Shown: piece by piece, positions 51,994 to 63,944 of the stretch
Numbering within the stretch: position 1 is the first letter of the stretch
Layout of the letters: every line of letters starts with the position of its first letter
Assembly (NCBI GenBank): GCA_019009955.1
Contig: CM032231.1
Location: 86,752,501-86,816,500, forward strand
DNA: 64,000 nt
From: Riptortus pedestris
Taxonomy: Eukaryota; Arthropoda; Insecta; Hemiptera; Alydidae
Direction of reading: 5' to 3'
Program-made: the position numbers and the translations under genes
The notes under the pieces: model-generated
Seen by the model: the letters and a program-made list of their open reading frames with translations, nothing else
What the model was told of the DNA's origin: nothing
The model's database searches: none

Positions 51994-54371
51994 GATGGAC
52001 CTCCACCAGCCAGACCAAATCCAGAGTACATATTTAATGACTTTGGACGCGAAGCTTGAGCCGCTGTATCTGGAATCTTTGGATTTGCATTAATATTTTT
52101 AAACTTCAGAAAAGTAGAATCAACAAAACAACATTATAATTGTTTATGGCGGTTGTATATAATATAATTTATGAAATAAAAGCCTAGGTATGATTGCAGT
52201 ATAGTGGGGACTGCTAGGCCCACTCTGTGCTTATTTCCACCTTTTTTTTCATTTCATTTTGTATATTTAATTCAATAAGGATAAAAGGAAGTCTTGTGGT
52301 GTCCACATACAATTTTTATTTTTTTTTATTACTAACAATAACATTAATTCATAGATAATAAAATTAGCTATTTATCTTCGAATTGTCGATGAAATAAAAA
52401 ACCTTTTTTCACTAAATATGTAAATAATCTCCAATAGTTATTGATAATTTTAAATATCTTGGCTTAATTTTCATAATCCCCAACGAGTTTTTATTTTATT
52501 TTAAGCTGCTTAAACTAGGTCAATATATTTTAGTTTTGCTTTCACTTTTAAAGGATAGCAATATATCAACTGTTGTGGAGATATTATTTCAGATAGGATT
52601 CTAGGGTTCCTGTTTGTCCATTATATCTCTGCGTCACGTGAATCTGGACATCACGTGTTGATGGCCACTTTGTTTACGATCCAAACAGCGCTGAGCATTT
52701 CTGATCTGGACCAGTCAGCCTTGGCCGGTACGAATACCTTTTCGGGTTCTCCACGGTGAGCGTTCCCCGTGAATTCGAAATGACTGCCTAGAGTGTATGT
52801 CCTTATTCGACGACCATAACCCGCGCTTCCTTACAGGACGAATCAAGTCCAACCATATGTAGTTCACAGAGAATCAATTCAACAGAGCAGTATTACATCT
52901 TAATACCTAGATTCGTTCCGATGATCATTTTATTAAAATATGCCATGAGTTAATGTGGCGTGAAGGATGTTTCCGAGTAGGTCCTGACTCCATGTCGTAT
53001 TTTAGATGAAGCAGTATTGTTATCAAATGTTAGATTGAAAAAACATCTTGTATCGCCCACCCCTTTGATAATGTAATGCTCCACAATAGGATATCTATAC
53101 ATTTTTTTCCCAACTCATATAACAATGGATTTTTGTATACGTTCTAAATGTATGTTGTGTATCTCCTTAAAGACGGATATGTTTGTGATTATGTGTTTCC
53201 GCCCGCCTCTTAATCTATTTTGCTAGTCAAAGAAATCCGATTTTTGGAAAAGTTAATATTTTTAGTTTCATGGAGTACAAACGTTCTTGCGGAGAAATGC
53301 ATTCATGTTGAGTGGGCTTAGTGGTTCTAGTACCACCTGATTGCCTTAATTTTGCTGATACATCAAGGGTAAATTCGAAAATTACTGGTATACGCGTGTT
53401 TTGTCATATAGCTATGGCAACCTCAAATCTGTTACACACTAACTCCGGTTTTATAAAAAAATAAAAACCCCGCAGTGTCTTTCTCGACAAGCTTTCTGGG
53501 CATGCCCACGATCGACAACGCTTATTCTTATAGCTTTTCAAATATTTCTGTAATAGAGAGGAGGTGATCTCTGGTCAATCTTATTGAGCCAAACCCATTC
53601 TGTCCATATTCCTCTAATATTTACATTTTATTATTATTCTTCAGTATGAAGACAATGACCAACCCTATTTCGCTAACTATTTTTCAGTCATCCATACATT
53701 CCAAAAACCTAACTCCTTCCCTGATCTCTAATGTTAGTGACTCATTCATATCTAAGTAGTTTGCATAAGTTGTCTAATGACAACATTTCTGAGTGTGAGT
53801 CTAAAAACACTTCACCTGATACTTGATTTGCTGGGTTCTAGACCGTGAATTGCACACTACCTTGCATTTATCTTTGCCCGTATCGGGCTTCGAGGTTGAA
53901 CTTAATATGGTCCCTTGGAGCTCGCTGCGCTTCGTGAAACAATTCAGTATCTCCTAGAATAAAGTTGTATACACTCGATTGCATCTGGATTAAGATGTAG
54001 CGGTAGTTTGTCGGTAATTCCATTACCTACATATTTATATACAGCAGGAAACTTGGCAAACTGATGATTAAGCCTCTCATTAAAGACGCGTCAAATATCT
54101 AAAGATTTTAATTCAAATCTAACCATGCTGAAATGGTGCCAGTGAGAAATTGAACGAACTGGTCTCAGATATTTCACAGTGTAGCAGAGTTTACTTTCCC
54201 AATAGTATGTTTTGATTGAGCTGTCGGAAGTAGAAAATCAATGTCTCTTATCACCGTTCACTGTCCATCAAGTTTTTTCTCACCACTATAATGGCATAGT
54301 GTTTCATGAATCAAGCTTTGTTAATCTAAAAAAATCCTCAATATTGTTTGTTGGAGATATTATTATTCTTT
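51994..54371. other. Stretch without recognised gene
   Basis: Apart from the dispersed repeat at 53,640, I see no coding frame or known repeat. The part at 52,600-52,900 is GC-richer than average and might be non-repetitive host DNA. Confidence 0.5.
53640..53785 (+). repeat. Unclassified dispersed repeat, copy 2
   Basis: AGTATGAAGACAATGACCAA, CAGTCATCCATACATTCCAA and TTGCATAAGTTGTCTAATGA match the copy at 46,040. No terminal repeats or coding frame were identified. Confidence 0.6.
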
Positions 54372-54967
54372 TATTAGCAGATTTTCCTCAAAGGAAATCA
54401 GCTATTGAGGTCGTACTCATGACGCGATTTTCGAAAAATTTCTTCAAATGTCATCGATCCTTCCCAGGAGATGACAAAAATGAGGTCCGTTCAAAATTAT
54501 ATATATAGTTGTCTGTTAACACTCTAACGATCGCAACTTTTGTTTAATCGTCACCAAACTCGGTATTTAATCGTTCTATGTAAAAAGAAAGGACAAATTC
54601 GTTAACGGCTGAAATCGGACAAGTGGAAAGGGGATTTAGAGGGGGGACTCTCGAAAATTCAAAATATCTCCGTTACTATACGTCAGACCGAAAAAGTATA
54701 TAGAGCCAATTTTATTGCAAATCAAATTTGCTATAAATATGGTTATATGCATTTATTCTGTATCTTGAATATTAACCGAGATATTTTCATTTTTATTAAG
54801 TGTGTGCTGATAACGGACGAGATGAGATCGGTTAAGGTCGGTTTTATTCGTTTCCGCCGAAAACTAGTTCGGCCGTTTCAGTAACTGTTTTACTCTCTTA
54901 TGGAGATTTCTCTATTGTATAACTTGGGAAATCTGCTAGTTTGCACAGCCCCTGCGGGACGGACTTT
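54372..54967 (+). mobile_element. HINE-like element, complete
   Basis: The head is TTAGCAGATTTTCCTCAAAG, with a very short TA tract and core. The tail is GGGAAATCTGCTAG with hairpin remnant GCACAGCCCCTGCGG, ending GACGGACTTTA. Confidence 0.86.
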
Positions 54968-55007
54968 AATTGTTAACGCAATGACTCGACTCTGTATGAT
55001 TTCTTAT

Positions 55008-55215
55008 GTTATTTATTAACGTCCACATTATGCTATTAAGGCTAATCGGGACGGGTTATCTAGAAGTTACCAAACTTTTTAGCCAGAGTGGGGCTGACGA
55101 TTTTATGTAGTGAGGTTCACAATAAATTGCTTTTGACTTCGCAGGAACCGAACCCCACTCGACTCTAGGTTCACCAAGTCTATTAAGACCTGCAACTTAT
55201 TTCCCATGGCTAAAA
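55008..55215 (-). mobile_element. tRNA-derived SINE, diverged
   Basis: The minus-strand body (GATAACCCGTCCCGATTAGC) and a decayed box B region (GGTTCCTGCG) are recognisable, but there are several small deletions. The tail side (55008) abuts AT-rich DNA. Confidence 0.7.
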
Positions 55216-56489
55216 TGATCCTAAGTGGTCCAAGTGTCTGCGGTATTACAACTGGCTTCATGAATTCAAATTGCTGATGAATAGAATCGTTAGTTCCTCG
55301 ATAATTTATATTCTGGGGGAGAAGTATTCGTACACAAGATACCTTTTGAGATCAGTAAGATCTCAAATATGGAATAAACTACCAGCAAATAAACAACTTA
55401 ATATTATTTCAATTTAACAAACAAACCAGCTTTGCGAGCTGACCACAATTATTTCCCTTATAGCGTCAAAAACGTTTTTATTTTTGTGATTTGCATAAAT
55501 AAAAGAACAAATATAAACTTGAATTACAAATTGGAAATTCTTTGCCCAACCGCAGTCAAGGAAACTACTAAAAGATAATTGCTCTGTTTTGCCTTGTAGC
55601 CTTGTAAATGTTCGTTTAGCAAGAATAACAAAATCCTATTGCTAAATAGAAACAGAGGGAAGGATTTATAGCTAGCGAAACATTCTCCTTATTGTGTTCT
55701 TATTAAATGGGTTTATTATCTGTGTTATTACTTTTCAGACGTGCAAATACAAAATGTATTTCATATACAATTTTAATAACAGTAAATCAGTATTTTTCCT
55801 CATAAAATAACTAATGCACTTTCTACCTTGTTCTATACCTTGCCTAGCTGTGCTTCATTTTTTTTTTTTCGAACCCTCTTTAAACAAGACTTATTTTTTA
55901 CTATGTGTGTCACCTGTCGTTGACGGGTTGAAGGTGATATAGTTTACCATGGAAATATAAAACTGGTATTAACTTAAGCAATCAAAGTATAACTTTCCTT
56001 TCACCACTTACGGCTTATCAAATTTATCTTCAGTAATTCTCTCGTAAGATTCTTTTAAGCGTTAGATGTCACTAGAACTGACGCTAACGAGTTTATGTTT
56101 AGAATTTAGAGTTAATTATCTAAACAGCTTTGGGTTTATTTATTGTCTTTTTCCCCATCAAAATAAAAAACAGCATTATCTTATTAGCACTAAATCATAT
56201 TTCAACTCTGTTCTGGCATTCTCTTGTTATTGGTACCATTTTTGACGTATCCTATTATATTACGTTAACAATGGAAATAAATTCATTTCATTTATTTACA
56301 TTTGGTATATGTTGGTGACCAGAAGTCGGAGGTAACTTTAAATTAAACAAAATAATTGTCTAATATTCAAAAATATATTCTAGATACAATTTAATCTTTT
56401 CAATTTTTGACAATCCAAATATTGTTGTAGATAATTTCGAATATTTTTTTTTTTTTTTTACTTTGAAATAAATCCCCATACTCATTACC
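55216..56489. other. Stretch without recognised feature
   Basis: AT-rich DNA with scattered homopolymer runs. No frame or repeat was assigned. Confidence 0.55.
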
Positions 56490-56627
56490 AGATTGCACCT
56501 ATTGATGTTAAACTTATGACGCGATTTTTAACTATTTCCTTGAAACGTCGATCTTATCTCGTATATAATGAAAATCAAGACGAGTGTGTGTGTGTGTGTG
56601 TGTGTGTACAGTTCATTCGTCTATTAA

Positions 56628-57422
56628 CCCTTTAACAGCTCCAGACGAGATATCTCGTCGGAGGGAGACGAACCCCACCAGCTCCAGACGAGATAACTCG
56701 TCCCAGCCTGCCCGCTATAGCCCCTCGCGCAGGACGAGATATCTCGTCGGAGGGAGACGAACCCCACCAGCTCCAGACGAGATAACTCGTCCCAGCCTGC
56801 CCGCTATAGCCCCTCGCGCAGGACGAGATATCTCGTCAGAGGGAGACGAACCCCACCAGTTCCAGGCAATATAACTCTTCCCGACTGTGGTACATCCTTG
56901 AGGATCCTCGGAGAGTTAATAAATATTTCTAGCGGCCGCTAGGCTGCAGGGGTGTCTCTATAGGGAAATATTTGTTCTGATCCCGTAACTGTAGAATCTT
57001 TGTTCCCTCCTTGGAAAACCCAACCCACCCCTTTTCTACCTGCTATTGAATATTTGTAAATAATTAAAATATAACTTCAAATTAAAAAAAAAAGGTAAAT
57101 TATTAAAATATTACTTCAAATAAAAAAAATAAAATAAAATAAATGATAATAAAATCATTACAATCATGTTCATTATTTCCTTCATAAATCACGTAATATT
57201 TCATTACAATAGCATTTTAATTTATTGAAATAATGATCTAGGTATTACAGAATCATACAAAGAAAATAAAACATTAAGAAATAGTCGGAAAAGGGAGTGA
57301 GGTATTGAAGGATGCAGCTCCAGAGAGTGGCCTGGACCCCTTAGCTTGGGAGGGTGATAGCCGGCTGGCCCTCCTCAGCTACTGGCTGCAACTCTCCGCC
57401 TGCCTCCTTAGCTGTTAAAGGG
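56628..57422. mobile_element. piggyBac-like MITE with internal 89-bp palindromic repeats
   Basis: The terminal inverted repeats CCCTTTAACAGCT and AGCTGTTAAAGGG are flanked by TTAA at 56624-56627 and 57423-57426. TTAA targets and CCC ends are diagnostic of piggyBac-type elements. The element is 795 bp with no coding capacity. It interrupts a HINE-like core, which supports the boundaries. Confidence 0.82.
56644..56880. repeat. Tandem repeat, 89-bp unit, ~2.7 copies, with palindromes
   Basis: The perfect 16-bp palindrome GACGAGATATCTCGTC starts at 56644 and 56733, with a near-copy at 56822, exactly 89 bp apart. Each unit also holds the imperfect palindrome GACGAGATAACTCGTC. The array sits just inside the left end of the MITE and is much more GC-rich than its surroundings. 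Confidence 0.93.
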
Positions 57423-57837
57423 TTAAGGCGCTAGCGGCCATCATGTTTACCAAACTTGATATTTAAATGTTTATGCAAAACTGAAGACTTAGTTCGTAAA
57501 TCGGGCAAGAATAAGAGTGGTTTAGAGAAAGGGTAAAATAAAAAAAAAATACTAAATATTTGAAAGTCCTATTTAGCCAACATTGTTAAGGTTGTAATAT
57601 TCTACAATTCTTATTCTATACGTTTTTTTCTCTAACCCGATAATTAGGTAACGGAGTAATTTGTATTCTTCAGTGTTAACAGGCTACATTAGCAATAATC
57701 CTATAAATCACGAAAAGTATTATCTGAAGCTTAAATGTAACGTGTTGTTTGTTGAGTAGCATCTGATATATACTTTGCGTAATGTGGATAAAGTATCAAT
57801 GTATCATTACAGAGAACAATCTTTACTCCAGAGATCT

Positions 57838-58272
57838 TAAAAATTGTGATCGACGCTATACTTGATATTTAACTGTTTCTTTTAGAACTAATGAGCACGT
57901 TCGTTAATATCCGAAATCGAACCAGTAGAATGGGGAGTTAAGGAGGGAGTAAATACTAAATCATGGATATTTCCGTTTTTATGATTCAGATTAAAAAAAA
58001 AATTGAAACAGAATTGTTAACAATGTAGTGTATTATAATTCTTGACCTATATGTTTATGTCGAAATTTAACGTTATTATTTAAATAAATATTGTTTCCTT
58101 TTTCTCCATCCAGTCAGATTCTACTCCTAGTCTTGTGAGTTTCACTTAAAGCAACTGTATAAAAAAAATCCAAGACTTATTTGCATATGCTTCTTATTAC
58201 GGGACCATGGAGAATAAAAGGTAATATATAAGAAATGTGCTTAGTTTACCCAAGTAAAACGCGGGACTTAGT
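57838..58272 (+). mobile_element. Very old HINE-like fragment
   Basis: AATTGTGATCGACGCTATAC, ACGTTCGTTAATATCCGAAA and TGTGCTTAGTTTACCC are degenerate matches to the core and tail in the right order. Most of the element has drifted. Confidence 0.5.
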
Positions 58273-59071
58273 ACTTGGAGATTTTTTATCCCCACCTAAT
58301 TTAAATACAATTTCGGACAAACCTTAGAAATCTGTACATATGGGTGTTCGTTCAATATGCTGTTCGTTTTCTTCTTTTACAGAAAATGTAATATTTAACC
58401 TTCTTTAAAAATGGATAACTTTCACTTTTAAGTTTATAGTTTAGTAATCAGTTGAAGAGAAAGCGGTTTACCGACTAACTTTATCATGCTTAAATATATA
58501 TCTTTGGCGATAGTATTCCTCATGATCCTGCTCCAATTCTTATTACTGGAGTTGCTAAATCCCCAAGAGGAAGGGGTCTGCAACTGTTGTTTCGTAAGTC
58601 CATCAGGTAAATCTGAGAAGGAAACAAGGACAAAGAAAGAATCATTTATAGTATAGTAAGATACTGACCTTGGCCTGATAAAAATAAATGCAGCTGACTG
58701 TCTGTAACCTTGGTGACGGGCGTTGGCTTGTTGGTTAACTGGCTGACTACGATAAACAACTTTATTAATATTAATTGATATTAGTTGAATGAAATCATCG
58801 ATATCAATAGATGTTTAATCATTATCAATGTTCAATACTTTGAGTCAATTATTCATTGGTATCTTAGACTTATACGAGTTGGAGTTTGTCGAGTTATGAA
58901 GAGTTTATTCCGGTTTCATGCAACGATAGAAGTTCAGCGTTGTCTCTTCTAATCAGTGAATATGCCTCTAATCTAACTGACCATAACAGTTTAATGCAAA
59001 GCATCCTTGAATTTCAAGAAATCAGCGTGAATCGCGGTTCCTGCTTCAAGACACTCTGCCTGCCCCCGTAC
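58273..59071. other. Stretch with one weak plus-strand frame
   Basis: A frame at 58886-59077 reads SSYEEFIPVSCNDRSSALSL and is cut by the HINE element at 59072. It might be a host exon fragment, but there is no supporting splice signal that I trust. Confidence 0.35.
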
Positions 59072-59203
59072 TTTTAGCAGATTTCCCTTAAGGGAAATCA
59101 GCTATTGAGGTCGTACTCATGGCGCGAGTTTCGAAAAATTTCTTCAAATGCCCATCGATCCTACCCAGGAGATGACGAAAATGAGGGCCGTTCAAAATTA
59201 TAT

Positions 59204-59260
<57 letters not shown>

Positions 59261-59754
59261 CTTGTCTCTTAACGCTCTAGCGGTCGTAATTTTTGTTTGA
59301 TCGTTACTAAACTCGGAATTTAATCGTTTTACGTAAAAAGGAAAATCAAGTTCGTTAATGGCTGAAATCGGACCAGTGGGAGGGGGGGGGTTTAGAGGGG
59401 GGTTTTTGAAAATTCAAAATATCTCCGTTATTATGCGTCGGATCGAAAAATTGTATAGAATCAATCTTATTGTAAATTAAATTTACTATAAATATTGTTC
59501 TGTACATTCATTCTGTATCTTGAATATTAACCGAGATATTTGCATTTGTATTCTGTGTATGGTCGGCAAGAGTCGGCTATGTTCGGGAATCTCCGCATAG
59601 AGCACTGGCGGCCGTTTCCGTAACTGTTCGTCCCTCGTGAATAGGTTTAGAGATCCCTTACTATTACAGTTATTATTGGGCACATTTCTCTACTATAAAA
59701 CTTCACGTGGGAAATCTGCTTAGTTCACGCAGCCCCTGCGTGACGGACTTTTTT
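59072..59754 (+). mobile_element. HINE-like element, complete and well preserved
   Basis: The head is TTTTAGCAGATTTCCCTTAA, including the 20-bp palindrome GATTTCCCTTAAGGGAAATC. A TA tract (59204-59249), core and G-rich run follow. The tail is CACGTGGGAAATCTGCTTAG with hairpin ACGCAGCCCCTGCGT, ending GACGGACTTTTT. This copy is a good reference for the family. Confidence 0.9.
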
Positions 59755-60923
59755 TCTCTCAGAAAAATTTTCACAGATAGACTGTAGAATTCCATTCTGC
59801 ATGCATGCCCTTCACTGTAGTGAGTGAACATACGTTTATTCTCACGGTAGCACAATGGACTATGAACCTTAAGTCTTGCATACTGTATATATATATCTGT
59901 GTGTGTCTGTATTGTCTAATTCACTTCCTTGTACGCAGGAAAGGAAATATTGAAACCACGAAAATTGTCGGTTTCCGTATAACAATGGAATTATCCGTTT
60001 TGACCTTCTCTAAGCCCATTTTGACTAGTTCTGGCTTGACGTATGTATGTACGTGTCTCGAGTAATTTAATTAGTCTTAGAATGTAGAAATGTCATATTT
60101 AGGATTATCGTGCCTTCTAGTTGAACACACTCCTTTCTGATTAAAAGCAACTATTTGGGGAGGAGAGTAGACAAGGCGAAAATAATTCAAATTTTTCCGT
60201 GCCTATTAGAAGTAGTACAACAAATTCTTATTGGACCATTTTTATACCATTAACAAATATGGTTTTTAGCTTTATATGAAAAATATTGAGCATTGTATCA
60301 ATCAGGTAAATTCTGGGAAAATATAATCTATAATAATAATTGATAACGTAGCATCGAAAATATTTTCATGTATATCACATAGTAAAAGGCTCCATGAAAA
60401 CCTTCTTTATATTTAAGTTGGCATTAAGATATTTCATGATATATCAGCTTATTGTTAATATAAGGCTAGTAGGAGTGGGGGTTTACTGATGGCTGAAAAC
60501 TGAAATCATGAATGGGAATTTGCTAAAGATTATTACATAATAAATCTGATACCTTGTGAATTTGTAGACACAGCCATGAGAACAGCATTTGACGTCCATA
60601 TCTATTTCATTAGCCTTGATATCATGGACTTGCGGGTTTTCTGACCCTCCTCAAAAAACTATAGTTATGTCGATAGGATTCAACAGGTGGCTGAGAAGAG
60701 GCACCTCACCACCCCAGTGGGCTACTAGCTCTTGGGGAGAACGGATGTGCCAGGTGCAGAATGACGAACGTGGCGGCGAGTGAGAGATCGATATTCTAAA
60801 TAAGTAACTCTCAGTCAGAAAAGGGTCACTTAATCATCAGGTCTCGTCTATACAAATCTTTTATTATTGTATGCTATATTCACGCAACCTGTGGAACACA
60901 CCCATTCATAAAGTGGGAATCAT
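59755..60923. other. Stretch with a GC-rich island at 60,560-60,790
   Basis: The island stands out in base composition. On its minus strand a short frame reads DIKANEIDMDVKCCSHGCVY, with a CCxxGC pattern reminiscent of a WAP-type cysteine cluster. It is too short and uncertain to call a gene. The rest of the stretch has nothing recognised. Confidence 0.35.
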
Positions 60924-61048
60924 ATTAGAAGATTTCGCTGAAGGGAAATTAGCTATTGAGGTGATACTATGATGTAATATTCAAATATTTTCTTCAAAAT
61001 CGATCCTACCTAGGAGTAACGAAAATGAGGTCCTTTCATTATTGTATA

Positions 61049-61105
<57 letters not shown>
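60924..61105 (+). mobile_element. HINE-like element, head and TA tract (copy split by nested insertions)
   Basis: ATTAGAAGATTTCGCTGAAG through AACGAAAATGAGGTCCTTTC, then (TA)n. The tract contains a SINE fragment (61106) and a CTAG composite (61214-63293). Core and tail resume at 63294. Confidence 0.78.
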
Positions 61106-61111
<6 letters not shown>

Positions 61112-61150
61112 ATTTATTAACGTCCACTTTTTGCAACTCAGGCTAATTGG
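61106..61150 (-). mobile_element. tRNA-derived SINE, 3' end fragment inside a TA tract
   Basis: TATTATTATTTATTAACGTC followed by CACTTTTTGCAACTCAGG matches only the 3' ~45 bp of the SINE. (TA)n lies on both sides. Confidence 0.75.
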
Positions 61151-61154
61151 GAAA

Positions 61155-61213
<59 letters not shown>

Positions 61214-61217
<4 letters not shown>

Positions 61218-62303
61218 GTAACCTCTGTCTGTACATTGATTTTTTTCGCGAAATTTCACGATAACTTTTCGTTTCACATGTCATAGACACCATATCTGCA
61301 TTTTGTTTCTTTCGTGTATGTTTGTTTGTTTGTTTGTTACCTTTTCACGCATAAACGGCTGAACCGAATTTTATGAAACTTGGTATGTATATTACTATTA
61401 ACCCAACTTAGACTTTAGGCTATATTAATTTTCTCTGAGGCGAACAGGAGTGGGGGTTATAAGGGAAGCCTGAAATTAAAATAGCGATATTTCGTTTTCT
61501 ATTGGTTTTTTGGCAAATATGCACATAACAAAAGTTGTTTATTTTGTTATTTAGAGTAACTTTTGTTATATACACTTTTGTCGTATACCGAAGTTTAAAT
61601 GCGTTATACGCTAAAAATTATAGCGGGAGTCAACAATATTATTTGCCAAAAAAGACTCAACCGAACTAAATAAAACTCGGTATGTGTATTAGCAGTGAGG
61701 CCTTCATTATAATAAGTCATACCAACATTTATATGGACGGGCAGGAGTGGGGGTTATAAGGGAAGCCTGAAATTAAAAATAGCGATATTTCGTTTCCTAT
61801 TGGTTTTTCCGCAAATATAAACATAACAAAAGTTGTTTATTTTGTTATTTGGAGTAACTTTTGTTATATACACATTTGTCGTATACCTAAGTATAAATGA
61901 GTTATACGTTAAAACTTTAGCGGGAGCCAACAATGTTATTGGGCACTAACGGCTGAACCGAACTTAACAAAGCTCGGTATGTCAATTAGCATTAATTCTT
62001 CCATTATTATAAGTTATATTAAAATTTTTAGGTTCGAACGGGAGGGGGGTTATAAGGGAGGCCTGAAATAAAAATTCACCATATTTACATGTATAAGAGA
62101 CGGGAAATATAAAAATATCGAAGACAGTGAAGCCTTATCGAACAAATATTCTATTATTAGCAAATCCACGGCAACGACGGGTATCAATCCTAAACACTGG
62201 GACTGGTAAATGTCAAAATATTGTGCAATGTAAAGCCTGCTAAAAAATACTATCACCATTCAGCCTCAAATGAATTCCCGGGCGAAGCCGGGTATCTGAG
62301 CTA

Positions 62304-62374
<71 letters not shown>

Positions 62375-63293
62375 CTAGCTCAGATACCCGGCTTCGCGCG
62401 GGAATTGATTTGAGGCTGAATGGTGATGGTATTTTTTTGGCAGGGCTTTGCTTTGGACAATATTTTGATATTTACCGGTCCCAGTGTTTAGGGTTAATAC
62501 ACTAGACAATGAAATATCGCGTATTTTTATTTCAGGCCTCCCTTATATCATCCCCCACTCCCGTTCTAACCTAAAAATTTTAATATAGCTTATAATAATG
62601 GAAGAATTAATGTTAATTGACATAGCGAGTTTTTTTAAGTTCGGTTTAATCGTTAGCGCCCAATTTGCAGAAAAACGAATAGAAAACGAAATACAGCTAC
62701 TTTGAAATTCAGGCCTCCCTTACAACCCCCACTCCTGCCCATCCCTAGAAATGTTGGTATGGCTTGTTATAGTGAAAGCGTTAGTGCTAATACACATACC
62801 GAGTTTTATTTATTTCGGTTGGGTATCTTGTCCCAAATAAAATTGTTCACTTCCGCTATAGGTTTTAGCGTATAACTCGTATATAATCCGGTATACAAAA
62901 AAAGTGTATATAACAAACGTTACTCTAAATAACAAAATAAACAACTTTTGTTATGTTCATATTTGCCGAAAAACCTATAGGATACGAAATATCGGTATTA
63001 TTAATTTCTAGCTTTCCTTAGAACCCCCACTCCTGTTCGTCTCAGAGAATATTAATATAGCCTAAAGTCTAAGTTGGGTTAGTAGTAATATACGTACTAA
63101 GCTTCATAAAATCGGTTCAGCCGTTTATGCGTGAAAAGGTAACAAACAAACAAACAAACAGACACCAAATAAACAAACAAACAAACAGACACCAAAGAAA
63201 CAAAATGCAGTTATGGTGTCAATGGCATGTGAAACGAAAATTTATCGTGAAATTTCGCGAAAAAAATCAATGTACAGACAGAGGTTACAATTT
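61214..63293. mobile_element. Palindromic pair of CTAG-family elements
   Basis: A minus-oriented set (61214-62305) and a plus-oriented set (62374-63293) face each other across a (TA)n centre (62306-62371). The CTAG ends are inside (GGGTATCTGAGCTAGT and ACTAGCTCAGATACCCGG). The other ends are outside (AATTGTAACCTCTGTCTGTA and TACAGACAGAGGTTACAATT). The left arm contains three ~297-bp units (61447, 61743, 62040). The right arm also carries family units. TTTGTTTG/CAAACAAA runs lie near both outer ends. Confidence 0.75.
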
Positions 63294-63799
63294 TATATAT
63301 GTATAGATATATATGTGTGTGTCAACGTTTTAGCGGTCGCAATGTTTGTCTGATTGATACCAAACTCGATATATTAGCGTTTTATGTCAAAATAAAGATC
63401 AAGTTCGTTAACGGCTAAAATCGAGCCAGTGGGATGGAGCGTTTAGAGAGGGGAATTTCGAAAATTCCAAATATCTCCATTACTATGTGTCGGACAGAAA
63501 AGTTGTATAAAGTCAATCTTATTGCAAATGTAATGTTCTATAAATGTTGTTATGTACGTTTTTTCATTATCTTGATTATTAACCGAAATATTTACATGTT
63601 TTTGTTTTCGGGCTTCCGTAAACCCCCACTCTTACTCATGTGATATTAAAAATAAGCTGTTATATTATGAAGCACGTATTTGAAGCCTAAATACCAAATA
63701 TTGTTCTCATTGAACTTTTACGTTTTGAGGTACATGCAAATATGGGACCTACGTGGAAAATCTGCTAAGTCAACGCAGACCCTGCGTGACGGACTTTTA
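63294..63799 (+). mobile_element. HINE-like element, core and tail (continuation of 60924)
   Basis: TCAACGTTTTAGCGGTCGCA, ATATCTCCATTACTATGTGT, the variant interior with AACCCCCACTCTTACTCATG, then the tail GGAAAATCTGCTAAGTC with hairpin ACGCAGACCCTGCGT, ending GACGGACTTTT. Confidence 0.83.
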
Positions 63800-63944
63800 T
63801 TTTTCTCCTGCAGTACATAGATTCAGTAAGGTTCCAATCAAGTGAGAAAATAGGTTGAAGATGTCTTTGTTTTTATATTCTAATAGAATTCGCCAAAAGC
63901 GAATTTGGTTGCGTCGAGAATCTCTTGAGTCTGGTTGGGTCTGG

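Larger units (their letters stand above)
56490..57760 (+). mobile_element. Old HINE-like element split by a TTAA-flanked MITE
   Basis: The decayed head contains TTATGACGCGATTTTTAACT and a TG tract. The core block CTGTTAACGCTCTAGCGG is interrupted exactly at its TTAA by the element at 56628-57422 and resumes as GGCGCTAGCGGCCATC. The rest is recognisable only in pieces. Confidence 0.6.

Noticed and set aside
56644..56880. CRISPR-like appearance of the 89-bp repeats
   Set aside because: Direct tandem units without spacers, inside a transposon in a eukaryotic genome.
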